In this document: one piece after another, positions 5,998-13,857 of the stretch
How the letters are laid out: the number at the start of each line of letters is the position of its first letter
How positions within the stretch are numbered: the first letter of the stretch is position 1
Notes under the pieces: generated by a model
The model's database searches: none
Told to the model about the DNA's origin: nothing
The model's input: the letters and a program-made list of their open reading frames with translations, nothing else
Assembly: GCA_910588005.1 (NCBI GenBank)
Contig: CAJUQM010000029.1
Location: forward strand, 1-35,942
Source: an uncultured Oscillibacter sp.
GTDB lineage: Bacteria > Bacillota > Clostridia > Oscillospirales > Oscillospiraceae
Length of the DNA: 35,942 bases
Direction: 5' to 3'
Position numbers and translations under genes: made by a program

Positions 5998-7440
5998 ATG
6001 TTTCTTTATAATTCAGCCACACACAAAAAAGAGGAGTTTAAAACCCATACCCCGGGCCGGGTGGAGATGTACACCTGCGGGCCGACGGTCTATCACTTCG
6101 CCCACATCGGCAATCTCCGCAGCTACATCATGGAGGATGTGCTGGAGCGGTATCTGCGTTACGCTGGGTATGACGTGAACCGGGTGATGAATATCACCGA
6201 TGTGGGCCACCTCAGCAGTGACGCCGATACCGGCGAGGATAAGATGCTCAAAGGCGCCAAACGGGAGAACAAGAGCGTTATGGACATTGCCAAGTTCTAC
6301 ACCGACGCGTTTTTTGAGGACTGCCGGAAGCTGAATATCAAGCGGCCCGACGTAGTACAGCCCGCCACGGGGCTGATCGGAGACTATATCAAGATCATCT
6401 CCAGGCTGGTGGAGACAGGGTATGCCTATCTCGCCGGGGGGAACGTGTATTTCGACAGCTCCAAGCTCAGCCGTTACTATGTGTTCAACGACCATGACGA
6501 GGAGGATCTGGCCGTGGGCGTTCGGGAGGGGGTAGAGGAGGACAGCAACAAGCGCAACAAGAACGACTTTGTCCTCTGGTTCACCAAATCCAAGTTCGAG
6601 GATCAGGCGCTGAAGTGGGATTCCCCATGGGGAGTTGGATATCCCGGCTGGCACATTGAGTGCTCCGGAATCTCGATGAAGTACAACGGGGAGTATTTGG
6701 ACCTTCACTGCGGCGGTGTGGACAACGCCTTTCCCCACCATACCAATGAAATTGCCCAGTCGGAGAGCTACCTGGGCCATCCCTGGTGCACACAGTGGTT
6801 TCACGTCCACCATCTGAACGACCTGTCGGGGAAGATGAGCAAGTCCAAGGGGGAGTTTTTGACGGTCTCGCTGCTGGAGGAGAAGGGGTATGATCCCCTG
6901 GCTTACCGCTATTTCTGCCTGCAGAGCCACTACCGTAAAACGCTGGTGTTCAGCTGGGAGAACCTGGACAACGCCGCCGCCGCATACGCAAAGCTGCTGA
7001 ACCGCATTGCGGGATTGAAGCCCGGAGAGGACGTGGATCAGGCGGCGTTCGATGAGTACCGGGCAAAATTCCTCCAGCAGATGGGCAACGACTTAAATAC
7101 CTCCATGGGTGTGACCGCCGTGTTCGATGTGCTGAAGGCGAAGACCGGCGACGCCACCAAGCTGGCGCTGATCGGAGATTTTGACCAGGTGCTGTCTCTG
7201 AGCCTGCTGGAAAAGGCGGCGCTCAAGCGGGCGGAGGCTGCCAGGGCGGTTCAGACCGGCAGCGGGGAATACGCGATTACCGGCGAGGGCGACCCGGAGG
7301 TGGACGCCAAAGTGCTGGCACGGTATGAGGCCAAGAAAGTAAAGAACTTTGCCGAGGCGGACCGGATCCGGGATGAGCTGAGAGCCGAGGGGATCGAGAT
7401 TACGGATGTTAAGGGCGGCGCCAGCTGGCGGCGCGTCTGA
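5998..7440 (+). CDS. cysS: Cysteinyl-tRNA synthetase
   Basis: CysRS charges tRNA-Cys with cysteine. The 480-residue protein has the class I signatures: the HIGN form of the HIGH motif (36-39, in CGPTVYHFAHIGN) with the adjacent Zn-ligand Cys27, and KMSKS (in LSGKMSKSKGEF). The Zn-site region GWHIECSGIS and LHCGGVDNAFPHHTNE are present. The C-terminal helical anticodon-binding region is intact, ending VKGGASWRRV. I chose ATG 5998 because AAAAGGAGG lies just upstream; an ATG at 5977 overlaps the VOC gene stop and lacks a good site. It is the last gene of the T-box operon, so its own uncharged tRNA controls it. Confidence 0.96.
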   Translation: MFLYNSATHKKEEFKTHTPGRVEMYTCGPTVYHFAHIGNLRSYIMEDVLERYLRYAGYDVNRVMNITDVGHLSSDADTGEDKMLKGAKRENKSVMDIAKFYTDAFFEDCRKLNIKRPDVVQPATGLIGDYIKIISRLVETGYAYLAGGNVYFDSSKLSRYYVFNDHDEEDLAVGVREGVEEDSNKRNKNDFVLWFTKSKFEDQALKWDSPWGVGYPGWHIECSGISMKYNGEYLDLHCGGVDNAFPHHTNEIAQSESYLGHPWCTQWFHVHHLNDLSGKMSKSKGEFLTVSLLEEKGYDPLAYRYFCLQSHYRKTLVFSWENLDNAAAAYAKLLNRIAGLKPGEDVDQAAFDEYRAKFLQQMGNDLNTSMGVTAVFDVLKAKTGDATKLALIGDFDQVLSLSLLEKAALKRAEAARAVQTGSGEYAITGEGDPEVDAKVLARYEAKKVKNFAEADRIRDELRAEGIEITDVKGGASWRRV

Positions 7441-7796
7441 CTGCAACGGTTAACAGGAGCGGGTATTTCTGCATGCGTGTCCCTGGGCGCCGGACCGTGC
7501 AGGGATTTGCGCCCAGGCGGGAAGGGGTTCTCCGGAGAACCGCCGCTGTCTTTGGAAGTCATTGCCCGGCTCTGCGGATCTGCCCGGTATGGTCAGGCCG
7601 ACGGGGGGCGGGTCCGTCCGGAGGGTTTTTGCTTTTGCCCTGGGATGCGTTTTTGGGGAGCGGAATTTTGCCGCGCTTTTTGAGAAATTTTCTGTGGCGG
7701 AGACAAAGGCCGGCCCTTAATGTGAAGGGCGAGATGGGACAGTGCACAAAAATTTCGAGAAAATTTTTGTCTTTTTGCGCTTTTTCCAGTTTTTGC
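7441..7796. other. Intergenic stretch with palindromes, no gene seen
   Basis: No convincing ORF is present. There is an inverted repeat CCTGGGCGC (7482-7490) with its complement at 7509-7517, which may end cysS transcription although no U-tract follows. There is also a perfect 16-bp palindrome, GGTTCTCCGGAGAACC (7526-7541), of unknown role. The right half becomes AT-rich and leads into the promoter at 7797. Confidence 0.5.
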
Positions 7797-7825
7797 TTGT
7801 ATTGCTGGAGGGTTTCATATATGAT
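7797..7825 (+). promoter_or_regulatory. Predicted promoter of the four-gene signalling cassette
   Basis: TTGTAT (7797-7802), a 17-nt spacer and TATGAT (7820-7825) form a good sigma-A promoter. Transcription would start near 7832, giving a leader of about 85 nt before the GTG start of the first cassette gene. Confidence 0.55.
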
Positions 7826-7915
7826 AGCTTTAAGCCGGTTCGCAGGCGGGAACATTGAACGCGCCGCCCTTTATGACGGATACTGCCTGTAAAAATTTGT
7901 AAGGGGGTCTCTGCT

Positions 7916-9181
7916 GTGAACAAAATAGACTTTGAGATGCCGTGTCCCGTGGAGTATCGGGTGTCCGGCTGGCTTCATGATTACCTCCCCCTCAGAAGGG
8001 GATTGACCGTACGCGATGGGGAGGTCCTGGAAATTCCGGTGGATGACATAAAAAAGGCGATGAACTGCAGGGGCGGGATCGACTTTGCGTTTGTATTGGA
8101 TGAGAATGTGTTTGTGGCCGTGAGCCTCTTGGGCCGCTGTGTCGCGACCTACCGCTACCGGACGAACCCCGGCCTGTGTGATCTCTACAGGGCGGAGGAC
8201 GGCGAGCCTTGGGTAGACGCGGCATGTTCACTTCGAAACGGCAGGGCGGTATATGAACTCAGCAGCCTGTTTCTGCTGACGAAAAAAAATAGGATTATCA
8301 AGCTCTCGATCCACCACGGACACTACCGGCCTTCTTTTGAATATGATGTGCAGATTGAGCAGAGTCAGGAATACCAGCGCATTTTGGTGTGCGCCGTACC
8401 CAAATCCTCATCTATGGGACCGACGGATGCCACCGTCTATCTCTGGGCGCCGAAGAAGAGGATGCTGCAAATGTTCAATCTTTTTCGGGGCGGAGGAAGA
8501 GCGGAGAGCAAGGCGGAACTCAACCGAGAGGTGCGGGTAAAACGGCCGAAACTGCTTCAGGACGGCCAGATGACGGAATTTGACTATGACCCGCATGCAC
8601 TGACGGTCTATATGGATGAACAGAGCCACTCCGTGCTCTGCGCCGACCGGAGCAACCACATTCTCTTTGAGTGCTTTTTAAATTATTCCGAATCCAGACT
8701 CTTGTGCGGACAAGGCATTCCGGGCCGCTCCGGCGAGAACGTGGAAACGCCCGCCGCTTTGCTGAGCGCGCCGTGCGCTCCGCTGGTTGTCCGCCCCTGG
8801 GAGTATATTGATATCAACATGTTCGATGTTGGCACAAAAGATCTCATCAAAGCGACCAAGGACGGAGCGCTGCCGCGTGTGGTCCTGGTTTGCGACGGGG
8901 GAAACCGCGCGGTGCGTAAAATTTGGCAGTTCCCGGACCACAATATGGCGCAGGACCTGGCGAACCTGAACCGCTTTTATACGCTGCTGGGCTACGATGC
9001 GGAGCGGGGAGGGCCGGGGGCGGAGCTGCTGAATATCCGGTGCGGCCGGCCCAAGGCGCTGTTCGTTGGCGAGAACGGGCAGCTGGCCGTAACGACGGAT
9101 AAGACGGTGTATGTCTTGATTTCCGGCAATGTGCAGGCGGAGGAGAACTGTGTCAAGGGCAAACTGTCCAGCGATTCGTGA
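7916..9181 (+). CDS. NHL-repeat/beta-propeller-like protein, first gene of the cassette
   Basis: 421 residues with no signal peptide or membrane segment. I do not recognise a named family, but two stretches read like NHL-type propeller blades. Around 241-295 the pattern runs CADRSNHILFE, CGQGIPGRSGENVETPAALL, then a Pro-containing strand. Around 323-340 it is VLVCDGGNRAVRKIWQF. These match the D-x-x-N-H-x-I and G-x-G...P-A-x-x-A layout of NHL repeats. Earlier regions (about 55-130) also look beta-rich. A propeller would suit a scaffold or ligand-sensing role. The start is GTG 7916, with AAGGGGGT seven nt upstream. The next gene begins 7 nt after its stop, so it is part of a tight operon. Family is tentative; function is unknown. 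Confidence 0.6.
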   Translation: MNKIDFEMPCPVEYRVSGWLHDYLPLRRGLTVRDGEVLEIPVDDIKKAMNCRGGIDFAFVLDENVFVAVSLLGRCVATYRYRTNPGLCDLYRAEDGEPWVDAACSLRNGRAVYELSSLFLLTKKNRIIKLSIHHGHYRPSFEYDVQIEQSQEYQRILVCAVPKSSSMGPTDATVYLWAPKKRMLQMFNLFRGGGRAESKAELNREVRVKRPKLLQDGQMTEFDYDPHALTVYMDEQSHSVLCADRSNHILFECFLNYSESRLLCGQGIPGRSGENVETPAALLSAPCAPLVVRPWEYIDINMFDVGTKDLIKATKDGALPRVVLVCDGGNRAVRKIWQFPDHNMAQDLANLNRFYTLLGYDAERGGPGAELLNIRCGRPKALFVGENGQLAVTTDKTVYVLISGNVQAEENCVKGKLSSDS

Positions 9182-9188
9182 GGGCGGG

Positions 9189-9719
9189 ATGCTGCACTAT
9201 TTTTGCGGGCTGCCAAAGTGCGGAAAATCCCTTTTGGCGGAGCGGTGGCTGGCGGAGCAGGGCGGACGGGTTCTCTATGTGGGGACGCTTCCCGATATCC
9301 GGATTTATAGGGAGACCATTCGCCTCCACCGGGAGAGACGCCCGGAGGATTGGGATTTATATGAGTGCACCGGAGAACCGCTTCAGGATATGGCCTGGTT
9401 GGATGGGGCGCTGGAACGGTATGACGGCGTTTTGCTGGACGGGCCTTCCTTTTATCTTCAGCGCGCCCTTTGCTACTATGAAATAGGGTGGATGGAGGTT
9501 CGTGCGCTGAGACGGCTTTTGAAAAAAGCGGCGGCGCTGCCGGTGAGGTGCTGCCTGGTGGACCAGCCCCTGGCCGGAGCGCAGGGAGAGATTCGCACCG
9601 TTGGGCGGATCTTCCATGAGGCGGTGTACCGCTATGCCGGCGCGCGGCTTTACGTGGAAGACGGCGCGGCAGTCTCCTGCCCTGTTGGAGCGCTGCGCCA
9701 ATTTGATGGCGGAGGCTGA
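9189..9719 (+). CDS. CobU/CobP-like P-loop protein outside a cobalamin locus
   Basis: 176 residues resembling adenosylcobinamide kinase/guanylyltransferase (CobU). The P-loop GLPKCGKS (7-14) replaces the usual GGARSGKS. It is followed by an AERWLAEQ helix, a strand ending VLYVGT, and a HRERRPEDWDLYE motif that matches the CobU H-x-x-x-R-R-P-x-x-W signature. The later CobU VSNEVG motif is replaced by VDQPLAGAQ and the conserved Asn-Gln motif is not evident. It is therefore probably a divergent paralogue with an altered substrate. No other cobalamin genes are nearby. It is 7 nt downstream of the propeller-like gene and 4 nt upstream of the kinase-like gene, so it likely works with them. The start ATG 9189 is preceded by GAGGGCGGG. 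Confidence 0.7.
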   Translation: MLHYFCGLPKCGKSLLAERWLAEQGGRVLYVGTLPDIRIYRETIRLHRERRPEDWDLYECTGEPLQDMAWLDGALERYDGVLLDGPSFYLQRALCYYEIGWMEVRALRRLLKKAAALPVRCCLVDQPLAGAQGEIRTVGRIFHEAVYRYAGARLYVEDGAAVSCPVGALRQFDGGG

Positions 9720-9723
9720 GAAT

Positions 9724-11946
9724 ATGGAAAAGCTGGAGCGAAAGAGAATCTTGCAGGAGACCGCTTTGCTGCACTACAAGGGCTGGCGGGAGGGCATGGA
9801 GCGCCACAGCCGGGAGCCGCTTTTTCAGATGCTTGGGGAGTGTACGCTGGAGGGGCTGCTGGAGCTGTTGGATGATCTGCTGGGGAAAATCCCTGTAGAG
9901 GTGGATTACGACAGGCTGTATACCGCTGCCGTGCTGGAGTGCGTGTTTCCACGGCTCATGGAAATGGCGCGGGAGGCAGACAGTCTGGACACCGGGTGCC
10001 TGATGCGGTTATTTGAGTATGCGAAGATTTTTTTGCAGGTGGGAGACTGCGACCGGTGCCTTGCATGCTGTGATGTCTGCCTGCAGGAGAATAACTGCGG
10101 CCTGCTGCCGCCGGAAATTTGGATAAAGATTTTCTTTAGCGCGTCAAAGGCGTCCCGGGATCAGGGGGAGTATCCGGCGGCGCTGGAAAAACTGCGGCAG
10201 GCGCTGGAGTATATAGACGGCCACCCGGAGATCGCCTATATGACGGGGGCCGGGCTGCTGCGGATCGGCAAGGTGTATTCAGATTATCTGATGATGATCG
10301 GAGTCTCCATTTGCTTTTTGCAGGAAGCCGAGGTTCAGCTGCAAATGTGGCTGGACAATGAAGACGAGGAGATAAGAAGGTACATTCGCGGGGAATACGC
10401 GATTTGCCTGGACTCCATGGGGCAGTATTGGCGGGAGAAGAATGAGCTGGATAAGGCGCTGCGCTATTTTGAAGACGCACAGCGCAGCAATGAGGAGCTG
10501 GGGCGGCAGTCCGGTGTTTTTCGAAATTTGGCCCATAGGATCGCCGTGCTCTTCAAAAAGGAGGGGACGGAGGGCGCCTCGCCGGAGGAGCAGAGAGAGC
10601 GGGTTCGAATTCTGGAGGGGATCATCCGGCTGCTGGGAAACGACCCGGATAACCAACGGGGCGTCGGAGTGCGGCGGCTGCAGCTTGCCCGGATGAAGGC
10701 GGTGCTGGGAGATGCCGAAGGCGCTGAATTTTCCCTGCGGTACAGCCGGGAGATCTCCCGGCTGTACCGGGACGATAAGACCCTGATCAAAGCCAAGATC
10801 GCGGAGCTGCAATATCATATTTACTCCGGCGAGACCGACGTGCACGCTTTGCTGGAGGTGCAGGATCTGGCCAGGGAGAGAAGGTATTATGAGTCGGAGA
10901 TCACATTGAACGACATGGTGATTGATCCGGACGGCCGCTATGGCATTCACGGGGTGGACGTCCTCTCCCGCCTCCAACGGAACCGGACGTTGTTCCTGGA
11001 GTTGAGCGGTATTGCGCAGGACACGATACGGAGAATTAAGGACCACCGGACCCACAGCGAATTTTCCTATCTTTCGGAGAGGAGCGGCCGGGATCTGCTG
11101 GAAAATGTGGTGGGGGATTATGAATGGTTTATCCGCAAGCTGGATGAGATTATCAGCCAGCTTTTGAAAATTACCAAAGAGCGGACAGACGACCTCCTCA
11201 GCGAGACTATTTCGGCCGCAGAGGCCTCCCTGGCCTCCGGCGTCGTCCACGATTTAAAGCATATTCTGACAACGGGGGTGGAGACCTCCTCCGAGACCTG
11301 TCCGGAGACCCTTTTGGACATGGTGATCAACGCTTTAAACCAGTGGGAGCACTCTATTCCAAGGGAGGAGTGGGAGCAGCTGATTCACAGGCTGCGGACC
11401 GTAAATGGAAGCATAAAAGAAAATATCTACCCCCGTATGATCAAAGCCAACAGAGCGCCGTTCCGCTCCCTTGAGGAGATCAATGTGAGGGGGGTTCTTC
11501 TGGATCTCAGCCGCCAAAAAACAGAGGAGTACCAGGAGATCCAGGAGACAGTGGAGGTGGAATGCGAGGACACGGTAACCCTGGAATACAATTTCAATCT
11601 ATTTTCAACTTTGATGAAGGAGCTGCTTCGCAACGCAATTGACTATCAGCGGAAAAACCACCTGGAGGTCAGACGCTATATCTTAACGGCCCGGGAGAAG
11701 TATAAGCAGGTGTCTTTTTCCGTTATGACGGAGTTTCTGGACGAGGGAGAGGCCAGACGCGCCGGGGACTCCATCAGAAGGCAGCTGCGGCCGGCGGAAG
11801 GCTCCGCAACCCAGGACGGATACGGAATTAAAATGCTCCGCAGCTTTATGCGCTTTAAGACAGGCGGCGCCGCAATGGCGCAGGAACTGCTGGACGGAAA
11901 AAAGGCGGGCATCTCATTTGTTGTGCCCGGCAGATTTTGCGGCTAG
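9724..11946 (+). CDS. Cytosolic TPR-containing histidine-kinase-like protein
   Basis: 740 residues. The first 430 or so are helical with TPR-like repeats, for example around 144-165 (GEYPAALEKLRQALEYI) and 236-260 (ELDKALRYFEDAQRSNEEL). A connecting helical region follows. A kinase-like part then begins with SGVVHDLKHILTTG; His509 is a candidate phosphoacceptor. The ATPase domain has an N-box-like KELLRNAIDY (632-641) and a G-box-like GYGIKMLRSF (699-708). A clear DxGxG box is not seen, so catalytic competence is uncertain. There are no membrane segments, so it would sense a cytosolic signal through the TPRs. I chose ATG 9724 because GGAGG lies 8 nt before it. The receiver-phosphoesterase gene follows after 15 nt and is its likely partner. 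Confidence 0.78.
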   Translation: MEKLERKRILQETALLHYKGWREGMERHSREPLFQMLGECTLEGLLELLDDLLGKIPVEVDYDRLYTAAVLECVFPRLMEMAREADSLDTGCLMRLFEYAKIFLQVGDCDRCLACCDVCLQENNCGLLPPEIWIKIFFSASKASRDQGEYPAALEKLRQALEYIDGHPEIAYMTGAGLLRIGKVYSDYLMMIGVSICFLQEAEVQLQMWLDNEDEEIRRYIRGEYAICLDSMGQYWREKNELDKALRYFEDAQRSNEELGRQSGVFRNLAHRIAVLFKKEGTEGASPEEQRERVRILEGIIRLLGNDPDNQRGVGVRRLQLARMKAVLGDAEGAEFSLRYSREISRLYRDDKTLIKAKIAELQYHIYSGETDVHALLEVQDLARERRYYESEITLNDMVIDPDGRYGIHGVDVLSRLQRNRTLFLELSGIAQDTIRRIKDHRTHSEFSYLSERSGRDLLENVVGDYEWFIRKLDEIISQLLKITKERTDDLLSETISAAEASLASGVVHDLKHILTTGVETSSETCPETLLDMVINALNQWEHSIPREEWEQLIHRLRTVNGSIKENIYPRMIKANRAPFRSLEEINVRGVLLDLSRQKTEEYQEIQETVEVECEDTVTLEYNFNLFSTLMKELLRNAIDYQRKNHLEVRRYILTAREKYKQVSFSVMTEFLDEGEARRAGDSIRRQLRPAEGSATQDGYGIKMLRSFMRFKTGGAAMAQELLDGKKAGISFVVPGRFCG

Positions 11947-11961
11947 AGGAGGCGGACGGCA

Positions 11962-13386
11962 ATGCGTGACGGCGTATACCAGATCCTGCATGTGGAAGAT
12001 GATGAAAACCGGTTTATCAATTATAGCAATATGATCCGCGGCGTCCTGACGGCGGAGAACATCCAATACCATATCGAGCACGCGTCTACTTTGTCGGAGG
12101 CGGGAGATTTTGTCTTCCGGCATGGGGATCAGCTGGATTTGATCCTGTTGGATATTTCTCTTGACGACAGCAAGGAGGCTACAGGACTTTCCCTGGTGGA
12201 AACGGTCCGAAAATTCCCGGGATACGCCAACATTCCCATCTTTGTCCTCTCCGCCAATGTGGACCGGTATAAAGACGTGCTGGAGGAGATGAGGCGCGGC
12301 CAGCGTATCGTGGGCTGCAGCGAGCCTATGGGGACGGTTTGGACGAACCAGGTTTTGTCCATCCTCGGGAGAAAGGAGATCAGCGTACTTCACCTGTCGG
12401 ATATCCATGAGGGCAAGTTTTTCGCGCTTGAGGATCTGGTGATTCCGGAGAGGAACATTATTCAAAACCTCTGCAACCAATTGGATAAAATCCATCTGGT
12501 GGTTATCAGCGGAGACCTCACCAGTATGAACCGGGAGCAGGAATACGAAAAGGCAAAGCAGCTTCTGTTTAGGCTGAGCGAATATCTGCGGCTTCCGCTC
12601 TCAAAATTTGTATTTGTCCCGGGGAATCACGACCGGGAATGGGAGCGCTTTGATTCCCATCTGTTTTCCGGATACCTGCATTTCCTGAGAGATTTTTACG
12701 GGAGGGAGGGGCTTTCCTCAGACAGGTACCGCTATCCGGATCTCAGCCTGCAGGACTATGACAGGCCACAAAACGTCTTTGACGAGCTGTTCTCCATTGC
12801 GGTATGCCCGGAGGAGAGAACCATTATCGTCGGCTTTAATTCGGTCAATCCCAAAGATACAAAGGCGAACCGGGAGGTGTCCTGCGGACGGGACGGAGAT
12901 GTAAAATGCGGCCTGACCTTTGGCGGGGAGATCTCCTCCGAGCAGCTCTCCAATGTGAAATTTGCGCTGGACGCGCTGTACCGGGAGCGGCCGGAGACTT
13001 GCAAGTATACAAAGATTGCGGCGTTCCACCACAATGTTTTCGGCCCATCCCATGTGCAGGCATTAAAGTGGCGGCCGACGCTGATCAACGAGGGAAACCT
13101 GCTGAGGTTCCTCTCGGAGTGCCAGTTTCAGTTTGTCCTCCACGGACATCTGCACTATGCGGAAAACTACTATTTCCGGATCGGCAGCAAATGGAAGGGG
13201 ATCAATATTATTTCCACCGGAACGTTCAGCAGCCGGGACCGGGCGCTGGACGCGAACTTCTGTGCCAACAAGCTTACATACTACGTGGATCGAGACGGGG
13301 TTATGGCAGATCCGAAGCTGCACCGTTTTACAATTCCGCAGGACAGTTTTGAGTGGAAGAAGGAGATGAAGATTATCAACGCTTAA
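11962..13386 (+). CDS. Receiver domain fused to calcineurin-like metallophosphoesterase
   Basis: 474 residues with two domains. The first (about 5-135) is a response-regulator receiver domain with acidic pocket residues D13/D14, phosphoacceptor D64 in LILLDISLDD, and the switch Ser97 in FVLSAN. The usual Lys of the KP motif is Glu121 (SEP), which may weaken or alter phosphorylation. The second (about 140-440) is a metallophosphoesterase with D147 and H149 in DIHEG, GD at 184-185, GNHD at 221-224, His at 356-357 and HGHLH at 394-398, so the dimetal site looks complete. It probably hydrolyses a phosphodiester or phosphomonoester, possibly a nucleotide messenger, under control of the upstream kinase-like protein. 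The start is ATG 11962, with GAGGAGG nine nt upstream. It is last in the operon. Confidence 0.88.
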   Translation: MRDGVYQILHVEDDENRFINYSNMIRGVLTAENIQYHIEHASTLSEAGDFVFRHGDQLDLILLDISLDDSKEATGLSLVETVRKFPGYANIPIFVLSANVDRYKDVLEEMRRGQRIVGCSEPMGTVWTNQVLSILGRKEISVLHLSDIHEGKFFALEDLVIPERNIIQNLCNQLDKIHLVVISGDLTSMNREQEYEKAKQLLFRLSEYLRLPLSKFVFVPGNHDREWERFDSHLFSGYLHFLRDFYGREGLSSDRYRYPDLSLQDYDRPQNVFDELFSIAVCPEERTIIVGFNSVNPKDTKANREVSCGRDGDVKCGLTFGGEISSEQLSNVKFALDALYRERPETCKYTKIAAFHHNVFGPSHVQALKWRPTLINEGNLLRFLSECQFQFVLHGHLHYAENYYFRIGSKWKGINIISTGTFSSRDRALDANFCANKLTYYVDRDGVMADPKLHRFTIPQDSFEWKKEMKIINA

Positions 13387-13484
13387 GGAGTTTCGGAAAG
13401 CCGGCATCACCGCCTTTTCACCGGGCGGCGGCGGGAACATTTAAAATTACCAAAGAACCGGCTTGGTTCAATGTGAATAAAAAG

Positions 13485-13526
13485 GAACCGCGCGCTCCAG
13501 TCAAGCTGGAGCGCGCGGTTCTCTTT
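13485..13526 (+). terminator. Strong intrinsic terminator ending the signalling cassette
   Basis: A perfect 16-bp stem (13485-13500 with 13506-13521) with a TCAAG loop is preceded by an A-run and followed by TCTTTG. It lies about 100 nt after the receiver-phosphoesterase stop and separates that operon from the csrA transcript. Between it and 13745 I see no gene. Confidence 0.8.
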
Positions 13527-13745
13527 GCGCAGGGTCATGCAGAGAGACCAGGACACGGCCCGCGTTGAGACAGTGTCTGGGACGGAGAAAAAAACCCGCC
13601 GCAGATCCGGCGCCGCGGGGGTCGGGCGGAGCTGTCTAAAACCGTGCCGGAGGAGAAAATTTGACGGCTTTCCGGTGGAATTTCGTTACTGATTTTATAC
13701 TTTAAGTAACATTTTAACTGGAGACAAATTTTTTTCAAAGAGGCC

Positions 13746-13772
13746 TTAAGTTCCGTAAATTACTGCCGATAA
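13746..13772 (+). promoter_or_regulatory. Sigma-28 (SigD/FliA) promoter of the csrA-tldR-flagellin locus
   Basis: TTAAGTTC (13746-13753), an 11-nt spacer and GCCGATAA (13765-13772) match the flagellar sigma-28 consensus TAAAGTTT-N11-GCCGATAA, with a perfect -10. Transcription would start near 13779, about 80 nt before csrA. It is the only clear sigma-28 promoter in the window, and I find none in the gap before the flagellin gene. Confidence 0.8.
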
Positions 13773-13797
13773 TGTTATTGAAAGGATTCAGGAAGCA

Positions 13798-13851
13798 CTG
13801 TTACAGGAAGTATACAACCTGTAACAGCTCCGCAGGGTTCATGGAAAGGAG
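13798..13851 (+). promoter_or_regulatory. csrA leader hairpin with CsrA-type GGA sites
   Basis: CTGTTACAGG (13798-13807) and CCTGTAACAG (13818-13827) form a perfect 10-bp hairpin with a 10-nt loop in the csrA leader. The junction reads TTACAGGAAGT, close to the CsrA consensus RUACARGGAUGU. Further ANGGA motifs occur at 13841-13845 (ATGGA) and overlapping the ribosome binding site AAAGGAG (13845-13851). The layout suggests CsrA binds its own leader and represses its translation. This is inferred from motif matching. Confidence 0.5.
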
Positions 13852-13857
13852 CCGCAG

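Noticed and set aside
7473..7892. Possible small genes in the gap after cysS
   Set aside because: The frames have no plausible ribosome binding site, no recognisable domain and overlap the predicted promoter.
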